DNA of 12,118 nt. Source: an uncultured Pseudorhodobacter sp. (lineage in GTDB: Bacteria; Pseudomonadota; Alphaproteobacteria; Rhodobacterales; Rhodobacteraceae). A program made the translations under genes and the position numbers. Below are positions 6,561 to 12,118 of this stretch, in pieces (the first letter of the stretch is position 1; every line of letters begins with the position of its first letter). The stretch is taken from positions 1 through 12,118 of the forward strand of contig CAMFIX010000043.1 of the NCBI GenBank assembly GCA_945952425.1, written 5' to 3'. The notes beneath the pieces are model-generated. The model ran no database searches and was not told the origin of the DNA. It was given only the letters and a program-made list of their open reading frames with translations.

Positions 6561-7775
6561 TCAGGGAGAGACGATCTTCAGCATCAGGTTGGTGGCGGTC
6601 TCCATGTCCTGGACCGAGACCCATTCCAGCGGCCCGTGGATTTCGGCCATGCCGGTGAAGAGATTGGGGCAGGGCAGCCCCATCTCGGTCAGGCGCGAAC
6701 CGTCGGTGCCGCCGCGGATCGGCGTCGTCGTGGGGGTGAGGCCAAGCGCGCGGGCGGCGTCGAGCGCGCGGGTCACCGGGGTCATGTCGTTTTCCAGCCA
6801 ATAGCGCATGTTGCGGTATTGCGGCTTGATTTCGCAGGTGATTTTCGCGCGCGGCTCTTCGGCCTGCAGGCGGGCGCAGGCCTCTTGCAAGAGGGCGCCC
6901 TTGGCGGCCAGGCCCTCGCGCTCGAAGTCGCGCAGGATCAGGCGGATCGTCATCTCGGAGGAGCCGCCGGCCATGTCGGTGACATGCAGGAAGCCCTCGC
7001 GGCGTTGGGTGTTCTCGGGCGTCTGGGTTTGCGGCAAGGCGAGGAGGAGCTTGGCGGCCAGCGTCGTGGCGTTGACCATCTTGCCCGTCGCATAACCCGG
7101 ATGGGCGCTGACGCCGGTGATCGTGACCATGGCGCCATCGGCCGAGAAGCTTTCGTATTCGATCTCGCCGACTTTGCCACCATCGAATGTATAGGCGAAA
7201 TCGGCGCCGATATCGGCGGGCAGGCGGGGGGAGACGCCGCGGCCGATTTCCTCGTCGGGGGTGAAGGCCAGGCGGATCGGCCCATGCCGGCCTGGGTTGG
7301 CCAGCAGGTGGCGCGCGGCGGTCATCAGGATGGCAACGCCGGCCTTGTCATCGGCGCCCAAGAGCGTGTCGCCCGAGGCGGTGATGATCGTGTGACCGAT
7401 CTTTTTCGCAAGCTCGGGCGAGGTTTCGGGCGAGAGCACGAGGCCCTCGTTCAAGGGATAGGTGATCGTCCCGCCGTTATACCCGCGGTGGACACGGGGT
7501 TTCACGCCACTCGCCTTGTATTGCGGGGCGGTGTCGACATGGGCGAGGAAGGCGATGGTCGGGCCGGGCTCCGTGCCGGGAATCGTCGCCAGGACCGCGC
7601 CGTAATCGGTCAGGGTGACATCCTGCGCGCCGATCTCGGTCAGCTCGGTCACCAGCAGGTTCAGCATGTCGAACTGCACCTTCGTCGAGGGCGCGCCCTT
7701 CGCATCCGGGTCGGACTGGCTGTCGATGGCGGCATAGCGAACGAGGCGGGTTTCGAGCTCGGCGGCGAAGGACAT
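6561..7775 (-). CDS. pepT: Peptidase T (tripeptide aminopeptidase)
   Basis: PepT is a cytoplasmic M20-family di-zinc aminopeptidase that removes the N-terminal residue from tripeptides. The 404-residue length matches E. coli PepT (about 408). The metal ligands and catalytic residues are visible: H79 and D81 in FLAHVDTAP, D142 in GADDKAG, catalytic E175 with ligand E176 in TPDEEIGRG, D198 in YTFDGG, and H380 in EIHGPLEWV. GGTDGSRLTEMGLPCPN at 355-371 is typical of PepT. The ATG at 7773-7775 is preferred over an upstream TTG at 7800-7802. The ribosome site is weak (AGG, 6-base spacing). It follows the 57-residue gene and mdh on the same strand. There is no obvious metabolic link to mdh. Confidence 0.93.
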   Translation of the reverse strand: MSFAAELETRLVRYAAIDSQSDPDAKGAPSTKVQFDMLNLLVTELTEIGAQDVTLTDYGAVLATIPGTEPGPTIAFLAHVDTAPQYKASGVKPRVHRGYNGGTITYPLNEGLVLSPETSPELAKKIGHTIITASGDTLLGADDKAGVAILMTAARHLLANPGRHGPIRLAFTPDEEIGRGVSPRLPADIGADFAYTFDGGKVGEIEYESFSADGAMVTITGVSAHPGYATGKMVNATTLAAKLLLALPQTQTPENTQRREGFLHVTDMAGGSSEMTIRLILRDFEREGLAAKGALLQEACARLQAEEPRAKITCEIKPQYRNMRYWLENDMTPVTRALDAARALGLTPTTTPIRGGTDGSRLTEMGLPCPNLFTGMAEIHGPLEWVSVQDMETATNLMLKIVSP

Positions 7776-7857
7776 TTGAGGCCTGATGTTGGGGAAGGGC
7801 AAGGATCGGGCAGTTTCGGGCAGTGGCGCCCGTGAAAATGTTCGAAAATGGAAAGGC

Positions 7858-8031
7858 CTAGTCGGCCTTGCCCTCGGCTTTCTTCTCGGCGGCGGCCTTC
7901 ATGCGGGCCAGGAGCGCCGCTTTGTCGGGCGTCTTGCCATGCGCCTCTTTCGGCGCGCCATAGCGGTTCTGGCCGTCGAAGGCGGGGCGGCCCTTGGCGC
8001 CCTTGGCATTGCCGGATTTCGAATAGTCCAT
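7858..8031 (-). CDS. Small basic Lys/Ala-rich protein, 57 residues, unknown function
   Basis: The frame from the ATG at 8029-8031 to the TAG at 7858-7860 encodes 57 residues, starting MDYSKSGNAKGAKGRPAFDG. GAKEAHGKTPDKAAL-like spacing leads into a C-terminal ALLARMKAAAEKKAEGKAD helix. GAAAGGA at 8039-8045, 7 bases before the start, is a strong ribosome site, which is the main reason to call it a gene. The product is strongly basic, has no signal peptide, membrane segment or cysteine, and looks partly disordered. I believe similar small proteins occur beside mdh in related genomes but cannot name a family. It probably shares the mdh transcript. Confidence 0.78.
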   Translation of the reverse strand: MDYSKSGNAKGAKGRPAFDGQNRYGAPKEAHGKTPDKAALLARMKAAAEKKAEGKAD

Positions 8032-8107
8032 GGGATGGTCCTTTCAGGAAGCGGCCCAAAGTGTCCTGCAGGCCGGGGCCAAGCGCAAGAGGGGCAAAGC
8101 AAAGGGG

Positions 8108-8125
8108 CGCACGACGGATCGTGCG
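8108..8125 (-). terminator. Hairpin downstream of mdh
   Basis: CGCACGA (8108-8114), loop CGGA, TCGTGCG (8119-8125) form a perfect 7-bp stem, 22 bases after the mdh stop. On the minus strand it is followed by CCCCTTTGCTTTG, an interrupted T-rich run. It could be a weak terminator or attenuator between mdh and the 57-residue gene. Confidence 0.45.
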
Positions 8126-8146
8126 GCCCGGGGGATGTCAGGGCCT

Positions 8147-9109
8147 TCAGGCCAGCGAGGGGTCGATGGCCTTGCAGGCGGCGACGAGGCCCTTCACGGC
8201 ATCGACCGACTTCTGGAACATGGCGTTTTCCTCGGCGGTCATCTGGATCTCGACCAGACGCTCGACGCCGCCCGCCCCCAGGATCACCGGCACGCCGACA
8301 TACATGCCCTCCAGCCCAAAGGCGCCGTCGACATAGGCCGCGACGGGCAGCAGGCGCTTTTGGTCCTTCAGATAGGCTTCCGCCATCTCGATGGCCGAAG
8401 CGGCGGGGGCATAGAAGGCCGAGCCGGTCTTCAAGAGGCCCACGATCTCGGCGCCGCCATCGCGGGTGCGCTGGATGATGCCGTCCAGCTTCTCCTGCGT
8501 GGTCCAGCCCATCTTCACCAGGTCCGGCAGCGGGATGCCCGCAACCGTCGAATAGCGCGCCAGCGGCACCATCGTGTCGCCATGGCCGCCGAGGACGAAG
8601 GCGGTCACGTCCTTCATCGAGACGTTGAATTCGGTGGCCAGGAAATGCCGGAAGCGGCCCGAATCGAGCACGCCCGCCATGCCGACCACCTTGTTGTGCG
8701 GCAGGCCCGAGAATTCGCGCAGCGCCCAGACCATCGCATCCAGCGGGTTGGTGATGCAGATGACGAAAGCGTCGGGCGCATGGGCCTTCAGGCCCTCGCC
8801 CACGGCCTTCATGACCTTGAGGTTGATGCCCAGCAGGTCGTCGCGGCTCATGCCCGGTTTGCGGGGGACACCGGCGGTGACGATGCAGACATCGGCGCCC
8901 GCGATCTCGGCATAGGAATTGGCGCCCTTGATCGTGGCGTCGAAGCCCTCCATGGGCCCGGATTGCGAGATGTCGAGCGCCTTGCCCTGCGGCGTGCCCT
9001 CGGCGATGTCGAAGAGGATCACATCCCCCAATTCCTTGATGGCGGCGAGATGCGCAAGCGTCCCCCCGATTTGCCCGGCGCCGATCAGCGCGATCTTCGG
9101 TCTGGCCAT
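8147..9109 (-). CDS. mdh: Malate dehydrogenase (NAD-dependent, LDH-like type)
   Basis: Mdh interconverts malate and oxaloacetate with NAD in the cytoplasmic TCA cycle. It is 320 residues, the usual length for the LDH-like bacterial family. The NAD-binding loop is GAGQIGGT at 10-17, and D34 at the end of strand 2 gives NAD rather than NADP preference. Substrate residues are R83 (arginine here marks MDH rather than LDH), R89 and R152. N121 lies in TNPLD, and the catalytic pair is D149 and H176 (GGHGD). The ATG at 9107-9109 follows AGGGGG at 9115-9120. An in-frame ATG 39 bases upstream has no support from the Rossmann alignment. It is probably the first gene of a minus-strand transcript. Its substrate malate is the product of mcl2, 1.4 kb away. 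Confidence 0.96.
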   Translation of the reverse strand: MARPKIALIGAGQIGGTLAHLAAIKELGDVILFDIAEGTPQGKALDISQSGPMEGFDATIKGANSYAEIAGADVCIVTAGVPRKPGMSRDDLLGINLKVMKAVGEGLKAHAPDAFVICITNPLDAMVWALREFSGLPHNKVVGMAGVLDSGRFRHFLATEFNVSMKDVTAFVLGGHGDTMVPLARYSTVAGIPLPDLVKMGWTTQEKLDGIIQRTRDGGAEIVGLLKTGSAFYAPAASAIEMAEAYLKDQKRLLPVAAYVDGAFGLEGMYVGVPVILGAGGVERLVEIQMTAEENAMFQKSVDAVKGLVAACKAIDPSLA

Positions 9110-9179
9110 GGATTCCCCCTTGGGCAGTGCGGTTGACGCTGGTTGCATAGGCGCTCGGGGCCCGTCTGTCCAGCGCGCC

Positions 9180-9192
9180 GCGCTGCGGCAAA
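9180..9192 (-). promoter_or_regulatory. 13-mer shared by the mdh and mcl2 upstream regions
   Basis: GCGCTGCGGCAAA lies 71 bases before the mdh ATG and occurs exactly again at 10472-10484, 63 bases before the mcl2 ATG. In relation to the genes the two copies are in opposite orientation. A shorter form is in the sucC leader. TTGCGGCAAA also occurs by chance inside coding sequence at 2887-2896, so only the full 13-mer is notable. Confidence 0.35.
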
Positions 9193-9218
9193 GGGCTGCG
9201 GGCTGGCGAATTCATTCG

Positions 9219-9230
9219 GATTGCGCTAAC
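9219..9230 (-). promoter_or_regulatory. CceR-like LacI-family site upstream of mdh
   Basis: On the minus strand this reads GTTAGCGCAATC. It agrees at 10 of 12 positions with the palindrome GTTAGCGCTAAC, which I recall as the core site of CceR, the central-carbon regulator of Rhodobacter sphaeroides. It is 110 bases upstream of the mdh start, a position suited to activation. Naming the regulator is inference from memory of the motif. Confidence 0.4.
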
Positions 9231-9244
9231 GGGGCGGGAGGAGC

Positions 9245-9290
9245 GGGGGCCAGCCCCCGGACCCCCGGAATATTTGCACCAAATTGAAAG
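9245..9290. repeat. Intergenic hairpin plus GGAATATTT tail (repeat copy 3)
   Basis: GGGGG (9245-9249), loop CCAG, CCCCC (9254-9258), then GGACCCCC, GGAATATTTGCACCAAATTG and AAAG. It matches copy 2 in order and spacing: hairpin, GGACCCC, GG-ATATTT, ACCAA, TGAAA. Unlike the other copies it precedes a gene start. Its last bases, GAAAGAGG at 9286-9293, form the ribosome binding site of the permease gene. Confidence 0.65.
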
Positions 9291-9298
9291 AGGCGCCG

Positions 9299-10075
9299 AT
9301 GGAGGGCTGGCAGTTCTGGGTCGTGGCGGTGATCGGCGCGATCTTTACCGGGGCGGGCAAGGGAGGCTTGCCCATCGTGGGGGCCTTGACCGTGCCGGTG
9401 ATGAGCCTTGCGATCTCTCCGGTCGCGGCGGCGGGGTTGATGCTGCCGGTCTATGTGGTCAGCGACTGGTTCGGGCTTTACGCCTATCGGAAAGAGTTCG
9501 ACCGGCGCGTCCTGGTCATCGCGATGGCGGGGCTGACCTTGGGCGTCGGGATCGGCTGGGCGGTGGCGCAGCATATTTCCGAGGATTGGGTGACGGCGCT
9601 GGTCGGGCTGATCTCGATCCTCTTCAGCCTGAACCAGCTGTTCCGCCGCGCCGCCGTCGGGGTGGCGAAGCGGGCCGAGGTGGGCCCGGGGATTTTCTGG
9701 TGCACGATCGCGGGCTTCACCAGTTTCGTCAGCCACACCGGCGGGCCGCCCTATCAGGTCTGGACGCTGCCACTTGGCATGCGCAAGGCGGTGTTCGCGG
9801 GCACCTCGACCATCGCCTTCGCCTATATCAACGCGGTCAAGCTGATCCCCTATTACTTCCTGGGCCAGATCACGATCTCGTCCCTGGAGACGGCGGCCAT
9901 GCTGGTGCCGGTGGCGGTCGTTTCGGTCTGGCTGGGGGTCTGGGCGGTCAAGCGTCTGCCGGAGAAGGCGTTTTTTACCTTCGTCACCTGGTCGCTCTTG
10001 CTGATCGGGATCGACCTGGTGGTGAAGGGCGTCACGGGGGTGGAGCCCTTGATCGCCTTCTTCGCCCTCTTCTAG
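9299..10075 (+). CDS. TauE/SafE (TSUP) family membrane permease
   Basis: The product is a 258-residue inner-membrane protein with about seven or eight hydrophobic segments across its length. It has the two signature motifs of the TSUP family: GKGGLP at 20-25 near the N-terminus and SFVSHTGGPP at 142-151 at the start of the second half. Family members move sulfite, sulfonates and other small organic anions, usually outward; the substrate here cannot be told. The ATG at 9299 follows GAAAGAGG at 9286-9293. A TTG at 9284 in frame would put the ribosome site inside the gene and is rejected. The gene is divergent from mdh and overlaps the convergent small gene by four bases. It could export an organic anion, but no link to the EMC genes is visible. 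Confidence 0.88.
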   Translation: MEGWQFWVVAVIGAIFTGAGKGGLPIVGALTVPVMSLAISPVAAAGLMLPVYVVSDWFGLYAYRKEFDRRVLVIAMAGLTLGVGIGWAVAQHISEDWVTALVGLISILFSLNQLFRRAAVGVAKRAEVGPGIFWCTIAGFTSFVSHTGGPPYQVWTLPLGMRKAVFAGTSTIAFAYINAVKLIPYYFLGQITISSLETAAMLVPVAVVSVWLGVWAVKRLPEKAFFTFVTWSLLLIGIDLVVKGVTGVEPLIAFFALF

Positions 10076-10371
10076 GCCGGGGCGCCCTTGACCTGGGTGG
10101 GCTTCACCTCTTCGAACGCCTTGCCGGTCGCCACGAGGCAGGTGAGGCCGTTGGGCAATGTGGCGGTCAAGGTCCAGGTGCCGGTCTGCGGCGCGGCGTA
10201 AAGCTCCATCACCGTATTGTCCTGGGCCAGGCCCATGGCATGGGCCGCCTCGCCATATTGCGCCTGCAGCGCCTCGGCCACCTTGTCATGCGGGGCGCAG
10301 GGCGGAGTGTCGGCCAGGGCCAGGCCGGGCAAGAGGGCAATTGCGCAGAGAATCCTTTCCATCGGGAGCAT
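10072..10371 (-). CDS. Small secreted protein, unknown function
   Basis: This 99-residue product begins MLPMERILCAIALLPGLALA, a signal peptide with likely cleavage after LALA. The mature part, about 79 residues, has two cysteines (in TPPCAP and GLTCLV) that could form a disulfide. It also has TGTWTLTATLPNGLTCLVA, which looks like two beta strands. A start at the second ATG (10362) is equally possible, since neither ATG has a clear ribosome site. I do not recognise the family; it resembles unnamed periplasmic proteins seen in Rhodobacterales. Its TAG stop and the permease's TAG lie within the same CTAG (10072-10075). It is divergent from mcl2, with a 176-base gap. Confidence 0.72.
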   Translation of the reverse strand: MLPMERILCAIALLPGLALADTPPCAPHDKVAEALQAQYGEAAHAMGLAQDNTVMELYAAPQTGTWTLTATLPNGLTCLVATGKAFEEVKPTQVKGAPA

Positions 10372-10465
10372 CCCGGGGCGGAGCCGGCCGCCGACCGTGT
10401 GCCGTTCTGGCGCGCCCAGCCTGCGCCCGGTGTGCTGAGATTTGGTTAACAGGCGGCACGCCGTA

Positions 10466-10505
10466 ATTTCTGCGCTGCGGCAAAATGACTCTTGCGGTTT
10501 CTGCC
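10466..10505 (+). promoter_or_regulatory. Repeated TTTCTGC motifs upstream of mcl2
   Basis: ATTTCTGCG followed by GCGGCAAAATG (10466-10487) occurs here. TTTCTGCCAAA follows at 10498-10508, and CTTGCGG lies between. The first element resembles the sucC leader at 4862-4882. TTTGC-type repeats are used by ScfR/RamB regulators of acyl-CoA metabolism, so these may be operator half-sites. That naming is inference. Confidence 0.35.
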
Positions 10506-10521
10506 AAACTCATGCCTTCAT

Positions 10522-10538
10522 GCGCAAGATTGTTGCGC
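10522..10538 (+). promoter_or_regulatory. Inverted repeat directly before the mcl2 ribosome site
   Basis: GCGCAA (10522-10527), GATTG, TTGCGC (10533-10538) form a perfect 6-bp inverted repeat. The last base touches GGAGG (10539-10543), the mcl2 ribosome site. It could be a repressor operator or a leader RNA stem. It is too close to the start codon to be a normal promoter element. Confidence 0.45.
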
Positions 10539-10547
10539 GGAGGAATC

Positions 10548-11384
10548 ATGTCTGCCCTGATCCGGTCGGTTCTGTATATCCCGGGCTCGAAAGCCCGGGC
10601 GCTGGAGAAGGCGGCGACGCTGGCCTGCGATGCCATCATCTTCGACCTGGAAGATGCCGTGGCGCCCGAGGAAAAGCCGGCGGCGCGGGGCTTGCTGGCG
10701 CAGATGCTGGCCGAGGTCGATTATGGGCCTCGGCTGCGGCTGGTGCGGGTGAACGGGCCGGCGACCGAATGGGGCGTGGCGGATCTCGCGGCCTTCGGCA
10801 GCCATCCCGGGGTGGACGGGATCGTGCTGCCCAAGGTGAATGGCGCGCAAGACCTTGATCTGCCGGGGGAAAAGCCGCTCTGGGCGATGATGGAGACGCC
10901 CTTGGCAATGCTGAACGCCGCGGCCATCGCGGCGCATCCGCGGCTGGCAGGCCTGGTGATGGGGACGAACGACCTGCTGAAAGACCTCGGCGCGCGGTTC
11001 CGACCCGACCGGGCGGCGCTGGCCACTGGACTTGGGCTTTGCACGCTTGCCGCGCGGGCGCATGGGCGCGTGATCCTGGATGGAGTTTACAACGCCTTCA
11101 AGGACTTGGAGGGCCTGGCCGCGGAATGCGAACAGGGCCGTGACCTGGGGCTGGACGGCAAGACCCTGATCCATCCCGACCAGATCGCCACGGCCAACCG
11201 CATCTTTGCCCCGTCCGAGGCCGAAATCGACCTCGCCCGTCGCCAGATCGACGCCTTCGACGCGGCCACGCGCCGCGGCGAGGGGGTCGCGGTCCTGGAC
11301 GGCCGCATCGTCGAGAACCTGCATGTCGCCAGTGCCCGCCGGTTGCTGGAGAAGGCCCGCGCCATCGCGGCCTTGCCCTTGTGA
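10548..11384 (+). CDS. mcl2: (3S)-malyl-CoA thioesterase (HpcH/HpaI aldolase family)
   Basis: Mcl2 hydrolyses (3S)-malyl-CoA to (3S)-malate and CoA. In Rhodobacter this completes glyoxylate plus acetyl-CoA assimilation through the EMC pathway, after Mcl1 forms malyl-CoA. The 278-residue product is a CitE-like TIM barrel: FDLEDAV at 32-38, substrate arginine R67 in RVNG, K96 in VLPK, and magnesium ligands E116 (METP) and D142 (GTNDL). It is shorter than Mcl1 (about 318), and its N-terminus IRSVLYIPGSKARAL is not of Mcl1 type. Position next to mdh and mch supports Mcl2. The ATG at 10548 follows GGAGG at 10539-10543; an upstream in-frame ATG would add 21 unlikely residues. A citrate lyase beta subunit is the alternative, disfavoured by the absence of citD/citF. 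Confidence 0.85.
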   Translation: MSALIRSVLYIPGSKARALEKAATLACDAIIFDLEDAVAPEEKPAARGLLAQMLAEVDYGPRLRLVRVNGPATEWGVADLAAFGSHPGVDGIVLPKVNGAQDLDLPGEKPLWAMMETPLAMLNAAAIAAHPRLAGLVMGTNDLLKDLGARFRPDRAALATGLGLCTLAARAHGRVILDGVYNAFKDLEGLAAECEQGRDLGLDGKTLIHPDQIATANRIFAPSEAEIDLARRQIDAFDAATRRGEGVAVLDGRIVENLHVASARRLLEKARAIAALPL

Positions 11385-11416
11385 GCCGCCATGTGCTTAC
11401 GTTCCTTGCGGTTTTC

Positions 11417-11436
11417 GCCGGTCCCGCCTGACCGGC
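11417..11436 (+). other. Stem-loop between mcl2 and the DUF1737 gene
   Basis: GCCGGTC (11417-11423), CCGCCT, GACCGGC (11430-11436) form a perfect 7-bp stem, 32 bases after the mcl2 stop and 15 bases before the next ATG. No T-run follows. It may protect the mcl2 3' end or act as an attenuator. Confidence 0.4.
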
Positions 11437-11451
11437 GCCCTGGGGGCCCTC

Positions 11452-11655
11452 ATGAAACTTTACCGTTTTCTCTCGGACGACGACACTTCGGCCTTCTGTC
11501 ACAAGGTCACGGCCGCGTTGAACAAGGGGTGGGAGCTGCAGGGTTCCCCCACCTATGCTTTCGATGCGGCCCGCGGCGTCATGCGCTGCGGCCAGGCGGT
11601 GACCAAGGAAGTTCCCGGCACCTATACGCCCGACATCAAGCTGGGCGAGCAATGA
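11452..11655 (+). CDS. DUF1737 family small protein
   Basis: The 67-residue product begins MKLYRFLSDDDTSAFCHKVT and continues ALNKGWELQGSP, the pattern I associate with DUF1737. MRCGQAVTKEV follows at about 44-54. There is no signal peptide or membrane segment. The function is unknown. The fold would be small alpha/beta, and the two cysteines (C16, C46) are separate. Its stop TGA (11653-11655) overlaps the GAGG ribosome site of mch (11654-11657), so the two are tightly linked and probably translationally coupled. A GGGGG at 11442-11446 could serve as its own weak ribosome site. Placement between mcl2 and mch suggests a role near EMC metabolism, or simply co-expression. Confidence 0.82.
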   Translation: MKLYRFLSDDDTSAFCHKVTAALNKGWELQGSPTYAFDAARGVMRCGQAVTKEVPGTYTPDIKLGEQ

Positions 11656-11661
11656 GGTAAG

Positions 11662-12118
11662 ATGAAAACCAACCCTGGCCGCTTTTTCGAGGATTACACC
11701 CTGGGCGAGGTAATCGCCCATGCCGTGCCGCGGACCGTGTCGGGGGGCGAGCGCGCGCTTTACCACGCGCTTTACCCGGCGCGGGGGGCTTTGCACTCCT
11801 CGGACGCCTTCGCCCAAGCCTGCGGTCTGGCTCAAAGCCCGCTGGACGACCTGATTGCCTTTCACACGGTCTTCGGCAAGACGGTGCCGGACATATCCTT
11901 GAACGCGGTGGCGAACCTGGGCTATGCCGAGGGGCGCTGGCTGGCGCCGGTCTGGCCGGGGGATACGCTGAGCGCCACGTCGGAAGTGATTGGGCTGAAA
12001 GAGAATTCCAGCGGCACGACCGGGGTTGTCTGGGTGCGGACGACGGGGCGGAACCAGCAGGGTACGGCGGTGCTGACCTATGTGCGCAGTTCCTGGGGCA
12101 ACAAGGCCAAGCCGATCT
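11662..12118 (+). CDS. mch: Mesaconyl-CoA hydratase, N-terminal part (runs off the right edge)
   Basis: Mch (MaoC-like, hot-dog fold) hydrates mesaconyl-C1-CoA to beta-methylmalyl-CoA in the EMC pathway. The window holds 152 codons of an expected roughly 340. The sequence begins MKTNPGRFFEDYTLGEVIAH, then has RTVSGGERALYHALYPARG, FHTVFGKTVPDISLNAVANL and GYAEGRWLAPVWPGDTLSA, a very close match to Rhodobacter Mch as I remember it. The catalytic residues of the second domain lie beyond the edge. The ATG at 11662-11664 follows GAGG at 11654-11657. It is the third gene of the mcl2 unit. A generic MaoC dehydratase is the alternative, unlikely given the strength of the match and the mcl2 context. 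Confidence 0.93.
   Translation, partial: MKTNPGRFFEDYTLGEVIAHAVPRTVSGGERALYHALYPARGALHSSDAFAQACGLAQSPLDDLIAFHTVFGKTVPDISLNAVANLGYAEGRWLAPVWPGDTLSATSEVIGLKENSSGTTGVVWVRTTGRNQQGTAVLTYVRSSWGNKAKPI

Noticed and set aside
7806..7832. TCGGGCAGT direct repeat and short CGGGC/GCCCG stem between the 57-residue gene and pepT
   Set aside because: A 5-bp stem without a T-run is too weak to call a terminator.
9212..9736. Minus-strand frame opposite the permease gene
   Set aside because: Antisense of a clear TSUP protein; no motif or ribosome site.
10442..10858. Plus-strand frame upstream of and overlapping mcl2
   Set aside because: Out of frame with mcl2, Gly/Arg-rich over the overlap, and without a ribosome site.
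11098..11865. A 255-codon minus-strand frame across mcl2, DUF1737 and mch
   Set aside because: It is antisense to three supported genes and changes to Arg/Pro-rich low complexity in its second half.

Overview
The window looks like the chromosome of a photosynthesis-lineage or related alphaproteobacterium of the order Rhodobacterales (Rhodobacter, Paracoccus and relatives). The evidence is the high GC content, the close match of the proteins to that group as I know it, and a gene set joining TCA-cycle genes (mdh, sucC, sucD) to ethylmalonyl-CoA (EMC) pathway genes (mcl2, mch). Genus cannot be fixed from the window. No rRNA, tRNA, CRISPR, transposase or phage gene was seen.

Left part (1-4811, minus strand): reading right to left, sucC (succinyl-CoA synthetase beta), two sulfotransferase-like P-loop genes with an ATGA overlap, sucD (alpha subunit), a 10-bp stem-loop, and the start of a small membrane protein that runs off the left edge. 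The two subunit genes of one enzyme are separated by about 2.5 kb of unrelated paralogous genes. A 280-bp regulatory region (4812-5091) separates sucC from a divergent secreted acid phosphatase. It holds a tandem operator-like repeat on the sucC side and a very good match to a PhoB box on the phosphatase side.

Middle part (5092-9109): the phosphatase ends at a strong intrinsic terminator. Then come minus-strand genes, listed left to right: a SAM methyltransferase, a peptidase T (pepT), a 57-residue lysine/alanine-rich protein, and malate dehydrogenase (mdh). The likely transcription order is mdh first, then the small gene, pepT and the methyltransferase.

Right part (9299-12118): a TauE/SafE-type membrane permease faces right. 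Its stop codon shares a CTAG palindrome with the stop of a convergent small secreted protein. Then, on the plus strand, come mcl2 ((3S)-malyl-CoA thioesterase), a DUF1737 protein and the first 152 codons of mch (mesaconyl-CoA hydratase).

How it fits together: the EMC pathway converts acetyl-CoA to glyoxylate and succinyl-CoA. Mch acts on mesaconyl-CoA, Mcl2 releases malate from malyl-CoA, and SucCD and Mdh process the succinyl-CoA and malate. The window is therefore a central-carbon island for growth on acetate-like substrates. Similar short motifs occur upstream of sucC, mdh and mcl2 and may reflect shared control. Three intergenic sites carry a GC-rich hairpin followed by a GG(A/G)ATAT(C/T)T tail, which looks like a dispersed intergenic repeat family. 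I found no clearly new multi-gene system; the least explained items are the sulfotransferase pair inside the suc operon, this repeat family and the small unknown proteins.
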